Shown here one piece after another: positions 29,366 to 38,320 of a DNA stretch of 64,000 bases; positions within the stretch are counted from its first letter, which is position 1; every line of letters starts with the position of its first letter. A program made the position numbers and the translations under genes. Origin of the DNA: Acinetobacter sp. ASP199 (GTDB taxonomy: Bacteria; Pseudomonadota; Gammaproteobacteria; Pseudomonadales; Moraxellaceae); the NCBI RefSeq assembly GCF_022700675.1, contig NZ_CP062182.1:1922001-1986000 (forward strand), written 5' to 3'. Below the pieces are notes generated by a model that was not told where the DNA came from, made no database searches, and worked only from the letters and a program-made list of their open reading frames with translations.

Positions 29366-30148
29366 TTAAGCAACGAGTTGTTCATCACGCTTAAAGACCA
29401 GTTCACCTTTAAGGGAACTCTCCGCATCAAAGTAATACCCTTCAGTATTAAAACCTTTCAGGTCTTCTACTCGATCAATCCTGTTTTCAATAATAAAGCG
29501 CGCCATCAGACCACGGGCTTTTTTGGCATAGAAACTGATGACTTTGTATTTACCATTTTTTTGATCCAGGAACACAGGCTTGATGATCTCCGCCTGAATT
29601 TTGCTTTCCTTAACAGATTTATAGTATTCATCAGAAGCAATATTCACCAAAAGCTCTGAATTCGCTGCTGCAAGATCATGATTGATTAGCTCAGTAATGA
29701 TATGCCCCCAGAATTCATACAGGTTATGACCACGCGGGTTGGCAAGTTTTGTTCCCATCTCTAAACGATAGGGCATCATCAGATCCAATGGACGTAACAG
29801 ACCATATAAGCCGGAAAGCATACGCAGATGTTCCTGGGCATAACTCAGGTGATGATCCTTTAAATTATAGGCATCAAGACCCGTATAAACATCACCTTTA
29901 AAAGCAAAAATTGCCTGTCGTGCATTTGACAGATCAAACTCTGCTTGCCAGTCACGGAAACGTTCAACATTGAGATGAGCAATTTTTTCACTCACCGACA
30001 TGAGACTGGCAATTTCTATTGCTGACAATTTGCTGGCAACTTTTATTAATTCCTGAGAATGTTTCAGCAATCTTGCTTGCGTATGCTGATCTGTTGGTAA
30101 CGATGATTCGTAGTCGAGAGTTTTTGCAGGGGAAATTAATGCGAGCAT
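29366..30148 (-). CDS. yaaA: Peroxide stress protein YaaA (UPF0246)
   Basis: From ATG 30148 the protein has 260 residues and opens [15 protein letters not shown], the YaaA hallmark. [13 protein letters not shown] residues ([15 protein letters not shown]) follow near the C-terminus. E. coli YaaA is 258 residues, binds DNA, and limits free iron and Fenton damage under peroxide stress; it is OxyR-induced there. AGGTTGG lies before this ATG; the in-frame upstream extension (to 30178) does not match the family. Ends at a clear terminator. Confidence 0.92.
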   Translation of the reverse strand: MLALISPAKTLDYESSLPTDQHTQARLLKHSQELIKVASKLSAIEIASLMSVSEKIAHLNVERFRDWQAEFDLSNARQAIFAFKGDVYTGLDAYNLKDHHLSYAQEHLRMLSGLYGLLRPLDLMMPYRLEMGTKLANPRGHNLYEFWGHIITELINHDLAAANSELLVNIASDEYYKSVKESKIQAEIIKPVFLDQKNGKYKVISFYAKKARGLMARFIIENRIDRVEDLKGFNTEGYYFDAESSLKGELVFKRDEQLVA

Positions 30149-30272
30149 AGCCAACCTGATTAAAAAGTGATTAATCAAACTATATCAGTCAAGTTATTTT
30201 AATTCCAATTCATGTTTTTACTTAACACAATCGTTAAAATACGCCTTTCTTCCCTCATTGATCGATTCTCCT

Positions 30273-30902
30273 ATGTCCGAGCAAATTTTCCTTCAGGGTC
30301 CTGTGGGACAAATTGAAGTTTTTGTGGATTATCCTCAGGGTGAAGTGAAAGGATTCGCGGTTGTTTGCCACCCTCATCCCTTGCAAGGTGGCACTCCACA
30401 CCATAAGGTTCCAGTATTACTGGCACAAATGTTTTTAGAGCGTGGTTGCGTTGTCTACCGTCCAAGTTTCCGTGGTTCTGGTCAAAGTGATGGTATACAC
30501 GACGAAGGCCATGGTGAAACAGATGACGTACTTGAAGTGATTAAATTCGCTCGTACGCAACATATTGGCCTGCCATTCTATGCAGGTGGCTTTAGTTTTG
30601 GCGCGCATGTGATGGCCAAAAGCTATGCCATGCTACCCGTAGAATTACAGTCCAAACAGATGATTTTATGTGGTTTACCAACCGCCACTGTAGCAGGTTT
30701 ACGCCACTATGTAACACCGCATGTTAAAGGCGATATTCTGTTCCTGCATGGCGAAGCCGATGATGTGACATTGTTATCGGATCTGATTGAATGGGCCAAG
30801 CCACAGCGTCACTTGTTGACCATTCTGCCAGGCGCCAATCATTTCTTTACTGGTTATCTCAAGCAGTTACGTATTGCGATTACACGCTTTTTAATGCTGT
30901 AA
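30273..30902 (+). CDS. Alpha/beta hydrolase
   Basis: The protein has 209 residues from ATG 30273. VVCHPHPLQGGTPHHKVP is the oxyanion-side region of the COG2945-type small hydrolases. The nucleophile Ser lies in GGFSFGAH (GxSxG), the acid in HGEADDVT, and the catalytic His in GANHFF. All three residues are present. It is cytosolic with no signal peptide, and the substrate is unknown. The ORF could start at TTG 30258, but ATG 30273 fits the family better. It diverges from yaaA and is followed by a bidirectional terminator. Confidence 0.85.
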   Translation: MSEQIFLQGPVGQIEVFVDYPQGEVKGFAVVCHPHPLQGGTPHHKVPVLLAQMFLERGCVVYRPSFRGSGQSDGIHDEGHGETDDVLEVIKFARTQHIGLPFYAGGFSFGAHVMAKSYAMLPVELQSKQMILCGLPTATVAGLRHYVTPHVKGDILFLHGEADDVTLLSDLIEWAKPQRHLLTILPGANHFFTGYLKQLRIAITRFLML

Positions 30903-30916
30903 AAGTTATATAAATA

Positions 30917-30944
30917 AAAAGCGGCTCAATAGCCGCTTTTTTTT
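30917..30944. terminator. Bidirectional terminator
   Basis: AAAAGCGGCT-CAAT-AGCCGCTTTT hairpin with T8 on the plus strand and T5 on the minus strand, between convergent genes. Confidence 0.88.
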
Positions 30945-31308
30945 AATTTTTCCATTCGAATTCACTAAAGCTTTCTTGTTCTTTCAGGGATGCTTCTACA
31001 GCTTGTGCCAGCTGATTGAGCAGGCTCTGTTCAGTAATCCGATCCAGCCAGTCCTGTTCTTCATCTGGATAAGATGCAATCTCACAGACAAAATGTCCTT
31101 CACTGTCACGGCTTTCACAACTCACCGAAAGTGGTAAGGCGTGTTCATCCACTGCAACCGCAACTTGCCCACCACTTTGTGGCAGAGTTTGAAAGCCATA
31201 TTTTCCGAGTTCGCTGGCAAGAAATTGCGCGACATACTCCTGGGTCTCACGACTATCCTGTAATTGTTGTTGGCTTTGAGTATTGGCCATAAATTTTAAT
31301 TTTCGCAT
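30943..31308 (-). CDS. Hypothetical acidic protein
   Basis: About 121 residues from ATG 31308 (MRKLKFMANTQSQQQ). The rest is soluble and acidic, with VAQFLASELGKYGFQTLP, SGGQVAVAVDEHALPLSVSC and a C-terminal helix. The two Cys (near SVSCESRD and HFVCEIAS) are close in sequence. No family is recognised. The frame is open further upstream to 31395, but that part overlaps the tyrA-aroA terminator, so a later start is more likely. GGATG precedes ATG 31308. Confidence 0.65.
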   Translation of the reverse strand: MRKLKFMANTQSQQQLQDSRETQEYVAQFLASELGKYGFQTLPQSGGQVAVAVDEHALPLSVSCESRDSEGHFVCEIASYPDEEQDWLDRITEQSLLNQLAQAVEASLKEQESFSEFEWKN

Positions 31309-31360
31309 CGCTACATCCAAATGGCTTTTTTCTTGTATGGGTTTAGCATAAGCCAATATA

Positions 31361-31390
31361 AACAAAACAGCCAAGCAAAAGCTTGGCTGT
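31361..31390 (-). terminator. Terminator after tyrA-aroA
   Basis: CAGCCAAGC-AAAA-GCTTGGCTG is a perfect 9-bp hairpin with TTTTG on the minus strand, 20 bp after the stop at 31409. Confidence 0.85.
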
Positions 31391-31408
31391 TTCACATAAA
31401 TTTAAGGA

Positions 31409-33655
31409 TTATTCTGTCACTGCAATCGTCAGACCGGCCTGTGAAGTCAGTTCAGTAAAGGTTGGGAAACTGGTTGCTACTGTTTCCGTTCCCACAATAC
31501 GAATTTCTTCAGAATTACGTAGGCCTGCAATTGAGAAACTCATGGCAATACGGTGATCATGATGGGATTCAATTTCACCACCGCTAAAGATTGCTGACCA
31601 GTCACCTGCTTTGCCTTTACCTTCAATGATGATGCCATCATCTGTTGGTGTACAATCGATGCCCATGGTTTTCAGACCATCAGCCATCACCTGAATACGA
31701 TCCGATTCTTTGACACGCAGTTCAGCCGCACCGGTCAGGATAGTTTGACCTTCCGCACATGCTGCAGCAATAAATAATGCCGGGAATTCATCAATCGCCA
31801 GTGGCACCTGATCTTCTGGCATATGAATACCTTTTAAGGTACGTGTACCACGAATACGAATGTCTGCAATCGGTTCACCACCGGCAATACGCTCATTTTC
31901 AACTGTAATGTCTGCCCCCATTTGCTTGAGGATTTCAATCACACCGGTACGGGTCGGGTTAATGCCCACAGCTTCAAGCGTTACATCAGCATTTTCTGTA
32001 ATTGCCGCACCCACCATAAAGAAAGCAGCAGAAGAAATATCAGATGGTACCTGGATATTGGTGCCTACTAATTTACCACCACCTTGAAGTGAAATACGAT
32101 TGTCTTCAGTTTTCACGTCATAACCAAAAGCACGCAACATACGTTCAGTATGGTCACGCGTTGGTTCAGGCTCAGTTACCGAAGTTTCACCTTCAGCCCA
32201 CAGACCTGCCAGCAAAATACCTGATTTCACCTGAGCAGAAGCCATTGGTAAATCGTACTGGATACCTTTCAGGTTTTGATTACCTGTAATGGATACCGGT
32301 GGCGTACCACGCTCACCTGTGGTTTGAATCTGTGCACCCATTTCGCGTAAAGGCTTGGCAATACGCTCCATTGGGCGTTTTGATAGTGACGCATCACCGG
32401 TCATGACTGAGTCAAATTTCTGCGCTGCCAGCATCCCAGATAGCAAACGCATTGATGTACCTGAGTTGCCCATATACAGCGCAGACTGCGGTGCTTTCAG
32501 ACCGTGCATGCCAACACCGTGAATGGTCACTTCACCATTTTTAGGGCCTTCAATGCTGACACCCATATCACGGAATGCTTGCAGAGTAGCTAAAGCATCT
32601 TCACCTTCAAGGAAACCGGTTACATGTGTAGTGCCTTCAGCAATCGCACCAAACATGATGGAACGGTGTGACACAGATTTGTCACCTGGCACGGTAAATT
32701 TGCCCTGGAATTTCTTGGCACCCGGCTGAATGGTAAATTGTTGTGTCACGTTATTTTTCTCCATGAAAGGTTTCTTGGCGAGCATATGATTGAAATGCTG
32801 GCGTGCTGCCTGTGCATGTCCCAATAAGCCCATCAATGCTTGGGAATCTTCGTCTTCAATCAACTTGCGGATAATTGCCAGCTGAGCCTCAAAGCCATCT
32901 ACAGCATTGAGAATTGCTTTTTTGTTGGCAAAAAAGATGTCATGCCACATTTGTGGATCACTGGCCGCGATACGCGAAAAGTCGCGGAAGCCACCGGCAG
33001 CATAACGAAAAATATCCAGATTGTCTTCGCGCTTGGCCAGTTGTTCGACCAGATTAAACGCCATCAGATGCGGAAGATGACTGGTATGCGCCAGCACTTC
33101 ATCGTGCTTTTCCACATCCATACAGATCACTTCCGCTTTTGCCGCCTGCCACAGTTGAATCAGTTTATCGACTGCCCACGCTGCACTGGTCGGTAACGGC
33201 GTCAAAATCACCTTGTGATTGGCAAACAGATCGACCTTACCAGCATGCACCCCAGTATGCTCGGCACCCGCAATCGGATGTCCGGGCACAAAACCTGCTG
33301 GTAATGCTTCACCAAAGACAACTTTGGCTGCATCCACCACATTACCTTTGGTACTACCAACATCAGTAATAATGGTACCTTCAGCCAGATAAGGCTGAAT
33401 GGTTTCCAATACCTTTTGCGTAGCACGTACCGGCAAAGCCAGGACAATCAGGTCTGCATCTTTGACTGCTTGTACAGGATCTGCATAACCTTGGGAAATT
33501 AATCCCAAAGCTTTGGCATCTTCCAGTGTTTTTTGTGAGCGTGTTGATGCCACGATATCATTGGCTAAATGCTCGGCCTTGATGACACGCGCCAGACTTG
33601 AACCAATCAGTCCAAGTCCGATGAAAGCAACTTTTTCAAACAGTGGCTGCGACAT
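31409..33655 (-). CDS. Bifunctional prephenate dehydrogenase / EPSP synthase (TyrA-AroA fusion)
   Basis: 748 residues. Residues about 1-295 are a TyrA-type NAD-dependent dehydrogenase: VAFIGLGLIGSSLARVI, DVGSTKG, PIAGAEHTGVHAG. From about 300 the protein is EPSP synthase (AroA): VPGDKSVSHRSIMFG, MGNSGTSMRLLSG, and later DEFPALFIAAACAEG and LRVKESDR. It would make hydroxyphenylpyruvate and EPSP, two steps of the aromatic pathway. This fusion is characteristic of Acinetobacter. It lies 3 bp after hisC and ends the pheA-hisC-tyrA/aroA transcript. No internal ribosome-binding site was evident at the domain boundary. Confidence 0.94.
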   Translation of the reverse strand: MSQPLFEKVAFIGLGLIGSSLARVIKAEHLANDIVASTRSQKTLEDAKALGLISQGYADPVQAVKDADLIVLALPVRATQKVLETIQPYLAEGTIITDVGSTKGNVVDAAKVVFGEALPAGFVPGHPIAGAEHTGVHAGKVDLFANHKVILTPLPTSAAWAVDKLIQLWQAAKAEVICMDVEKHDEVLAHTSHLPHLMAFNLVEQLAKREDNLDIFRYAAGGFRDFSRIAASDPQMWHDIFFANKKAILNAVDGFEAQLAIIRKLIEDEDSQALMGLLGHAQAARQHFNHMLAKKPFMEKNNVTQQFTIQPGAKKFQGKFTVPGDKSVSHRSIMFGAIAEGTTHVTGFLEGEDALATLQAFRDMGVSIEGPKNGEVTIHGVGMHGLKAPQSALYMGNSGTSMRLLSGMLAAQKFDSVMTGDASLSKRPMERIAKPLREMGAQIQTTGERGTPPVSITGNQNLKGIQYDLPMASAQVKSGILLAGLWAEGETSVTEPEPTRDHTERMLRAFGYDVKTEDNRISLQGGGKLVGTNIQVPSDISSAAFFMVGAAITENADVTLEAVGINPTRTGVIEILKQMGADITVENERIAGGEPIADIRIRGTRTLKGIHMPEDQVPLAIDEFPALFIAAACAEGQTILTGAAELRVKESDRIQVMADGLKTMGIDCTPTDDGIIIEGKGKAGDWSAIFSGGEIESHHDHRIAMSFSIAGLRNSEEIRIVGTETVATSFPTFTELTSQAGLTIAVTE

Positions 33656-33658
33656 AAC

Positions 33659-34750
33659 TTAAGCTTTCGCCTCTAAGCCGAGTACTTTAGCGAGTGCAGC
33701 AAGGAATTTTGCATTTTCAGCTTCAGTACCAATCGATACGCGCAGGTGGTTAGCAATACCCACTGGACGTACGATTACACCTTCTTTCAGCAACTTGTTA
33801 AATGTTTCCGCTGGATCAGCCTGTACATCCACCAGAATGAAGTTGGCACGTGAAGGCACATAATTTAAGCCCAGCGCTTTAAAACCAGCTTCAAGCTGAG
33901 CCATACCCACTTTATTCACTTCACGAGATTTCTCGATGAATGCTTCATCTTTCAGCGCAGCAACTGCAGCCACCATCGCTAAATGGTTAACGTTGAATGG
34001 CTGACGGATACGGTTCAGGTAATCAGTCACTTCTACAGACGCCAATGCGAAACCAACACGCAATGCAGCCAGGCCATAACATTTAGACAAAGTACGGCTA
34101 ACAATCAGGTTTGGATACTGGTTTAAGAATTTCAGGCTGTTGAAGTTTTCCGGGAAATATTCCACATACGCTTCATCCAGAACTACGATCACGTTCGCAG
34201 GAATTTTCTGCATGAATGCTTCAAATTCAGATTCTTCGAACCAGGTGCCTGTCGGGTTATTCGGATTGGCAATAAAGATCAGCTTGGTATTGTCTTTTAC
34301 TGCAGCAGCCATGGCTTCAAGATCATGCGAGAAGCCTTTTGCTGGTACTTCAATCGCTTCAGCATGAATTGCTTGAGTTACCAGTTCGTATACTGCGAAT
34401 GCATGCTGGCTGTAAATCACGGAATCTTTTTCAGAAACGAATGCACGGGCAAACATTTCCAGCAAGTCGTTTGAACCATTCCCCAAAGTAACCTGGTCAT
34501 GATTAAAGCCAAACTGTGCCTTGATCTGGTCTTTCAGGATAAAACCACCACCATCAGGATAACGACCAATTTCCGCCAGTTCTGCAGCAACTGCTTCTTT
34601 AACTTTATCTGAACAGCCCAACGGGTTTTCATTTGAAGCCAGTTTTACGATATCTGTGATCCCTAACTCACGTTCAAGCTCACTGATTGGCTTACCTGGC
34701 TGGTATGGTTTTAACTTTGAGATGCCTTGATTGGCTGGCACAAACGACAT
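33659..34750 (-). CDS. hisC: Histidinol-phosphate aminotransferase
   Basis: From ATG 34750 (GGAAG upstream) the protein has 363 residues. It is a fold type I PLP enzyme: KLASNENPLGCS at the N-terminus, LDEAYVEY with the cofactor Asp/Tyr, SRTLSKCYGLAALRVG with the PLP Lys, and NHLRVSIGT with the substrate-binding Arg. HisC converts imidazole-acetol phosphate to histidinol phosphate; many homologues also aminate aromatic keto acids, which fits the aromatic operon. Upstream of this ATG the frame is open for another 66 codons, but without the family's features. The tyrA-aroA start is 3 bp downstream. Confidence 0.93.
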   Translation of the reverse strand: MSFVPANQGISKLKPYQPGKPISELERELGITDIVKLASNENPLGCSDKVKEAVAAELAEIGRYPDGGGFILKDQIKAQFGFNHDQVTLGNGSNDLLEMFARAFVSEKDSVIYSQHAFAVYELVTQAIHAEAIEVPAKGFSHDLEAMAAAVKDNTKLIFIANPNNPTGTWFEESEFEAFMQKIPANVIVVLDEAYVEYFPENFNSLKFLNQYPNLIVSRTLSKCYGLAALRVGFALASVEVTDYLNRIRQPFNVNHLAMVAAVAALKDEAFIEKSREVNKVGMAQLEAGFKALGLNYVPSRANFILVDVQADPAETFNKLLKEGVIVRPVGIANHLRVSIGTEAENAKFLAALAKVLGLEAKA

Positions 34751-34815
34751 TTTATACTTCCGATTTACGTGTGAAACAGTGGTCAGCACCCTCGCACTGA
34801 CCACAGATGGCTGAC

Positions 34816-35925
34816 TTAAAGTACAGCTTGAGGATATGAACCCAATACGCGAACTTCTTTCACCAATGGGCGAATTTCTTCGATTGCAGCTTTGACATGT
34901 TCCTGATCGATATGGCCTTCCAGATCGATAAAGAACACATAAGCCCATTTTTCAGGAAGTGCTGGACGAGTTTCAATACTTGTTAGACTAATGTTGTGCT
35001 TGGCAAATGGTGCAAGAATCTCAAGCAATGCACCTGCACGGTCATGCGCTGATACCAGTAGTGAAGTTTTGTCATTACCGCTTTGTGGTACTTTCTCGCG
35101 ACCAATCACCAGGAAACGTGTGGTATTTTCCGGATTGTCCTCGATATTGCTATGCATAATCTCAAGGTTATAGATGTTCGCAGCAATTTCAGAGGCAATT
35201 GCAGCAGAATGCCATTCATTCTGAATACGGCGTGCTGCTTCGGCATTTGAACTCAGTGCGACACGTTCAACACCTGGATAATGAGCATCTAACCATTTAC
35301 GGCATTGTGCCAAAGTTTGCTGATGCGCATAAATCTGCTTGATACTGTCTTTACGTGTATTTGCAGAAATCAGGAACTGGTGATGAATTGGTAATTCCAC
35401 TTCACCAATCACATTGAGATGTGAAGTTTTGAAACAGTCTAAAGTATGGTTCACCACACCTTCAGACGAGTTTTCAACGGGTACTAGACCATAATGTGCA
35501 CTGCCTGCTTCTACCTCACGGAACACTTCATCAATAGTTGGCAATGGACGAACCACAGCATCATGTCCAAAATGTTTCAATACTGCTGAATGAGTATAGG
35601 TACCCACAGGCCCCAAGAAAGCAATACTTTGTGGAGCTTCGAGCGCCAAACATGCTGACATGATTTCACGGAACAAACGTGCCATAGTCGTATCTGACAA
35701 TGGTCCCTCATTGCGTTCCATAACATTACGCAAAACCTGCGCTTCACGTTCAGGACGGTAAAACAGTGGATTCTCTTCCGAAGCAAACTTTGCTTTCGCT
35801 ACAGCTTCTGCCAAACGCGCACGGCGATTGATAAGTTGCTGAATTTGCTGATCAACTGAATCGATATCTTCACGAATCTTAGCCAAATCAAGAGAAGTCG
35901 TAGTGTTTTGATCGTCGTTGATCAT
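34816..35925 (-). CDS. pheA: Bifunctional chorismate mutase/prephenate dehydratase (P-protein)
   Basis: 369 residues from ATG 35925. The order is an AroQ chorismate mutase (about 15-95: IREDIDSVDQQIQQLINRRA), a prephenate dehydratase domain (about 103-285: FLGPVGTYTHSA, PVENSSEGVVNHTLD, TTRFLVIG) and a C-terminal ACT domain (TSIETRPALPEKWAYVFFID) for phenylalanine feedback. The usual ESRP of the ACT domain is ETRP here. It makes phenylpyruvate. It starts the operon with hisC (65 bp) and tyrA-aroA. An upstream in-frame ATG (35943) is possible. Confidence 0.93.
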   Translation of the reverse strand: MINDDQNTTTSLDLAKIREDIDSVDQQIQQLINRRARLAEAVAKAKFASEENPLFYRPEREAQVLRNVMERNEGPLSDTTMARLFREIMSACLALEAPQSIAFLGPVGTYTHSAVLKHFGHDAVVRPLPTIDEVFREVEAGSAHYGLVPVENSSEGVVNHTLDCFKTSHLNVIGEVELPIHHQFLISANTRKDSIKQIYAHQQTLAQCRKWLDAHYPGVERVALSSNAEAARRIQNEWHSAAIASEIAANIYNLEIMHSNIEDNPENTTRFLVIGREKVPQSGNDKTSLLVSAHDRAGALLEILAPFAKHNISLTSIETRPALPEKWAYVFFIDLEGHIDQEHVKAAIEEIRPLVKEVRVLGSYPQAVL

Positions 35926-36410
35926 CGTGATGTCGCCCTTCATAAACCGTAACTGTTTCAGTATAACAATAGTAAGCTTTCAAATGTTACGCAATATGAC
36001 TTTGTCTTTTAAAAGTCAGTAATTTATACGTTGTCTAACCACTCATCGCATCTGCAATGTTTGGTAACATTTTCCACAGCATTTGCAGCAAAAATTACAT
36101 TATCAAATTGTAAAGTTTGCATTTGCATCTTAACTGATTTTAGTATAGATGAATTATCATTATTTCTTAATCTGTATAACGATTTTAACCATAAGAAAAC
36201 TCATGCATCTACCTAAAGATCAGCGATATATGGGAGTTCTGAGATGATCAATAGTTCATTTTAAAATTACCGCTTAAAATCCTGCCTATATGCGTTTTTT
36301 ACTTGTTTTAACAGATATTTTTACATTTAACATGTATTCATTTACAAATCAGACACGATTTTTAAACCTTATCCCGCTAGTCTGTTCAAAACTTAGGCTG
36401 GAGCAAATAC
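35926..36410. other. Divergent intergenic region, no gene seen
   Basis: About 485 bp between pheA (leftward) and the DJ-1/PfpI gene (rightward). It is AT-rich. A 61-codon plus-strand frame (36031-36216) has no ribosome-binding site and reads like chance. It should carry both promoters; I could not assign them. Confidence 0.45.
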
Positions 36411-36929
36411 ATGCCAAAAAGAATAGCTGTGCTCGTAACACATAACTTTGATGATCAGGAATATTTCGAACCTGTGGAAGCTTTTCTTGCTGCCAGTCAT
36501 AGCATCTGCAATATTGAACATGAAGCCGGGAAAGTCATTTATGGCCAGCAACATACCGCTTCAGTGACGATAGATGAAAGTATTGACCAGATCTGCGTCG
36601 ATGATTTTGATGCCCTATTGATTCCAGGTGGAGAATCTCCCCTGACCTTTACTTCAGATGCTGTCGTTCTGAAATTGATTCAGGAATTTAATGCAGCTAA
36701 TAAAACTATCTTTAGCATTTGTGATGGCTCACTGCTTTTGGGTGCAGCTGACGTACTGAAAGATCGGATTATTACCAGTATTCGTGACCATGCACACTGG
36801 CTGCAAGATGCAGGCGGTCGTTATTATGATGCAGAACTGGTCAATGATAATAATCAGTTAATCTCTTCACGTGCACCGGACGATTTACCTGTGTTTATTA
36901 ATGAGTGTCTGGAAGTATTAAGGTCTTAA
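36411..36929 (+). CDS. DJ-1/PfpI superfamily protein
   Basis: 172 residues. The class I glutaminase-like fold is clear: KRIAVLVTHNFDDQEYFEP with Glu17, DDFDALLIPGGESPL, and the nucleophile elbow FSICDGSLLLGAA with Cys104. The residue after the Cys is Asp105, where PfpI/YhbO proteases and many DJ-1 members have His (CHG). Without that His a protease role is doubtful; glyoxalase or deglycase functions, or binding, remain possible. The gene starts with a GGAG ribosome-binding site (GGCTGGAG). It is monocistronic with a bidirectional terminator. Confidence 0.85.
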   Translation: MPKRIAVLVTHNFDDQEYFEPVEAFLAASHSICNIEHEAGKVIYGQQHTASVTIDESIDQICVDDFDALLIPGGESPLTFTSDAVVLKLIQEFNAANKTIFSICDGSLLLGAADVLKDRIITSIRDHAHWLQDAGGRYYDAELVNDNNQLISSRAPDDLPVFINECLEVLRS

Positions 36930-36960
36930 AATATGAAAAATGTGATTTGCTCCCTCGCAT

Positions 36961-36988
36961 AAAAATGAGCCCTTACAGGCTCATTTTT
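36961..36988. terminator. Bidirectional terminator
   Basis: AAAAATGAGCC-CTTACA-GGCTCATTTTT hairpin between convergent genes. Confidence 0.88.
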
Positions 36989-37011
36989 GCTTTATATCGA
37001 ATGAAATACTT

Positions 37012-38154
37012 TTAGCGACCTAATAGACTACGCGCTACGATTTCTTTCATGATCTCGTTTGTACCACCATAAATCCGCTGGATACGTGCATCGACGAAGA
37101 AACGGGAAATCGGATATTCCGTCATATAGCCATAGCCGCCAAATAGCTGTAGCAAATTATCTGCGATTTTCATCTGCATATCAGTCGAGAAGCTCTTTAA
37201 GGCTGCTGCCGTTTCGACATTCAGTTTGCCCTGCATATACAGCTCAACATTCTGGTTATAAAACGCAGCTGTTGCCAGTTCATCAATCTTGGCCTGTGCC
37301 AGTACAAAACGGGTATTCTGGAACTGCCCCACTGCCTGACCAAAGGCCTGACGTTCTTTGACATAGGTCGTGGTGATATCAATTGAACCACGAATCGCAC
37401 CCAAAGCCGTAGCCGCAATCGCAGTGCGCTCACGTGGCAACTCTTGCATCAGGTACGCAAAGCCTTGGCCCGGTTGACCCAGCAATTGATCTTTTGGCAC
37501 TTTGACATTATCGAAGAATAACTCAGAGGTATCTTGTGAGTGCAGGCCAATTTTGTCCAGATTGGTGCCCTTCTTGAAACCTTCCAGATGGGTATCTACC
37601 AAAAGTAATGAAACACCTTTGGCACGTGCCTGTGGATCGGTTTTTACAGCCAGCACCACCAGATCAGCATGCTGACCATTAGAAATAAAAGTTTTGGAAC
37701 CATTTAACAGATAGTGGTCATCCTGCAAAATGGCACTGGTTCGAATTGCCTGCAAGTCAGAACCCGCACCTGGTTCAGTCATACCGATGGCACCGACCAC
37801 TTCACCAGTCACCATTTTAGGCAACCAATATTTCTTCTGTTCTTCAGTGGCGATATGCAGGATATAGGGTGCGGCAATATCCGAGTGACATGACAAACCA
37901 ATAGAAAGTGCACTAAACCCTGCACGTGCCGATTCTTCGAGTAGCATCAAGGAATAATGGGTTGGCACACCATAGCCACCGTATTCTTCTGGAACATCGA
38001 CACAAAGAAAGCCATTTTCACCCAGCGCATTCCATACCGAACGTGGAATTTTGCCCTCACGTTCCCATTGCTCATAGTGCGGTGCAATCTGTTCGCTCAT
38101 AAAGCGTTTAAAGTTATCGCGGAATAATTCCAGGTCTGCATCATATGCCAGCAT
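37012..38154 (-). CDS. Acyl-CoA dehydrogenase
   Basis: 380 residues with the standard fold: helical N-terminus, IGMTEPGAGSDLQAIRT (beta-domain FAD/substrate loop), and near the C-terminus IYGGTNEIMKEIVARSLL. QLFGGYGYM is also typical. It oxidises acyl-CoA to trans-2-enoyl-CoA and hands electrons to ETF. The chain-length specificity is not readable; a branched-chain substrate would be as likely as a fatty acid. No other beta-oxidation gene is adjacent. Length is normal. Confidence 0.9.
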   Translation of the reverse strand: MLAYDADLELFRDNFKRFMSEQIAPHYEQWEREGKIPRSVWNALGENGFLCVDVPEEYGGYGVPTHYSLMLLEESARAGFSALSIGLSCHSDIAAPYILHIATEEQKKYWLPKMVTGEVVGAIGMTEPGAGSDLQAIRTSAILQDDHYLLNGSKTFISNGQHADLVVLAVKTDPQARAKGVSLLLVDTHLEGFKKGTNLDKIGLHSQDTSELFFDNVKVPKDQLLGQPGQGFAYLMQELPRERTAIAATALGAIRGSIDITTTYVKERQAFGQAVGQFQNTRFVLAQAKIDELATAAFYNQNVELYMQGKLNVETAAALKSFSTDMQMKIADNLLQLFGGYGYMTEYPISRFFVDARIQRIYGGTNEIMKEIVARSLLGR

Positions 38155-38277
38155 TGTTCTATCCTTGTGGTGTTTATCATTATATTTCCACAGACAGGCT
38201 AGCGATTTTTAAGGTCAGTGTCATGCGCTAATACGATTTTTTTTCAAACTTTACAGTCAATTTATTTTAATGAAAAT

Positions 38278-38308
38278 TCAAAAAGGAAGCCGAAGCTTCC
38301 TTTTTTTA
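38278..38308 (-). terminator. Terminator after dctA
   Basis: The minus strand reads AAAGGAAGC-TTCG-GCTTCCTTTTTG with flanking T residues, 13 bp past the stop. Confidence 0.85.
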
Positions 38309-38320
38309 AACAGACTGAGA

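Noticed and set aside
29336..29659. 107-codon plus-strand frame opposite yaaA
   Set aside because: Antisense to a well-conserved gene, begins inside the yaaA terminator.
36031..36216. 61-codon plus-strand frame in the pheA divergent region
   Set aside because: No ribosome-binding site, sits among promoter DNA, and the translation has no recognisable features.
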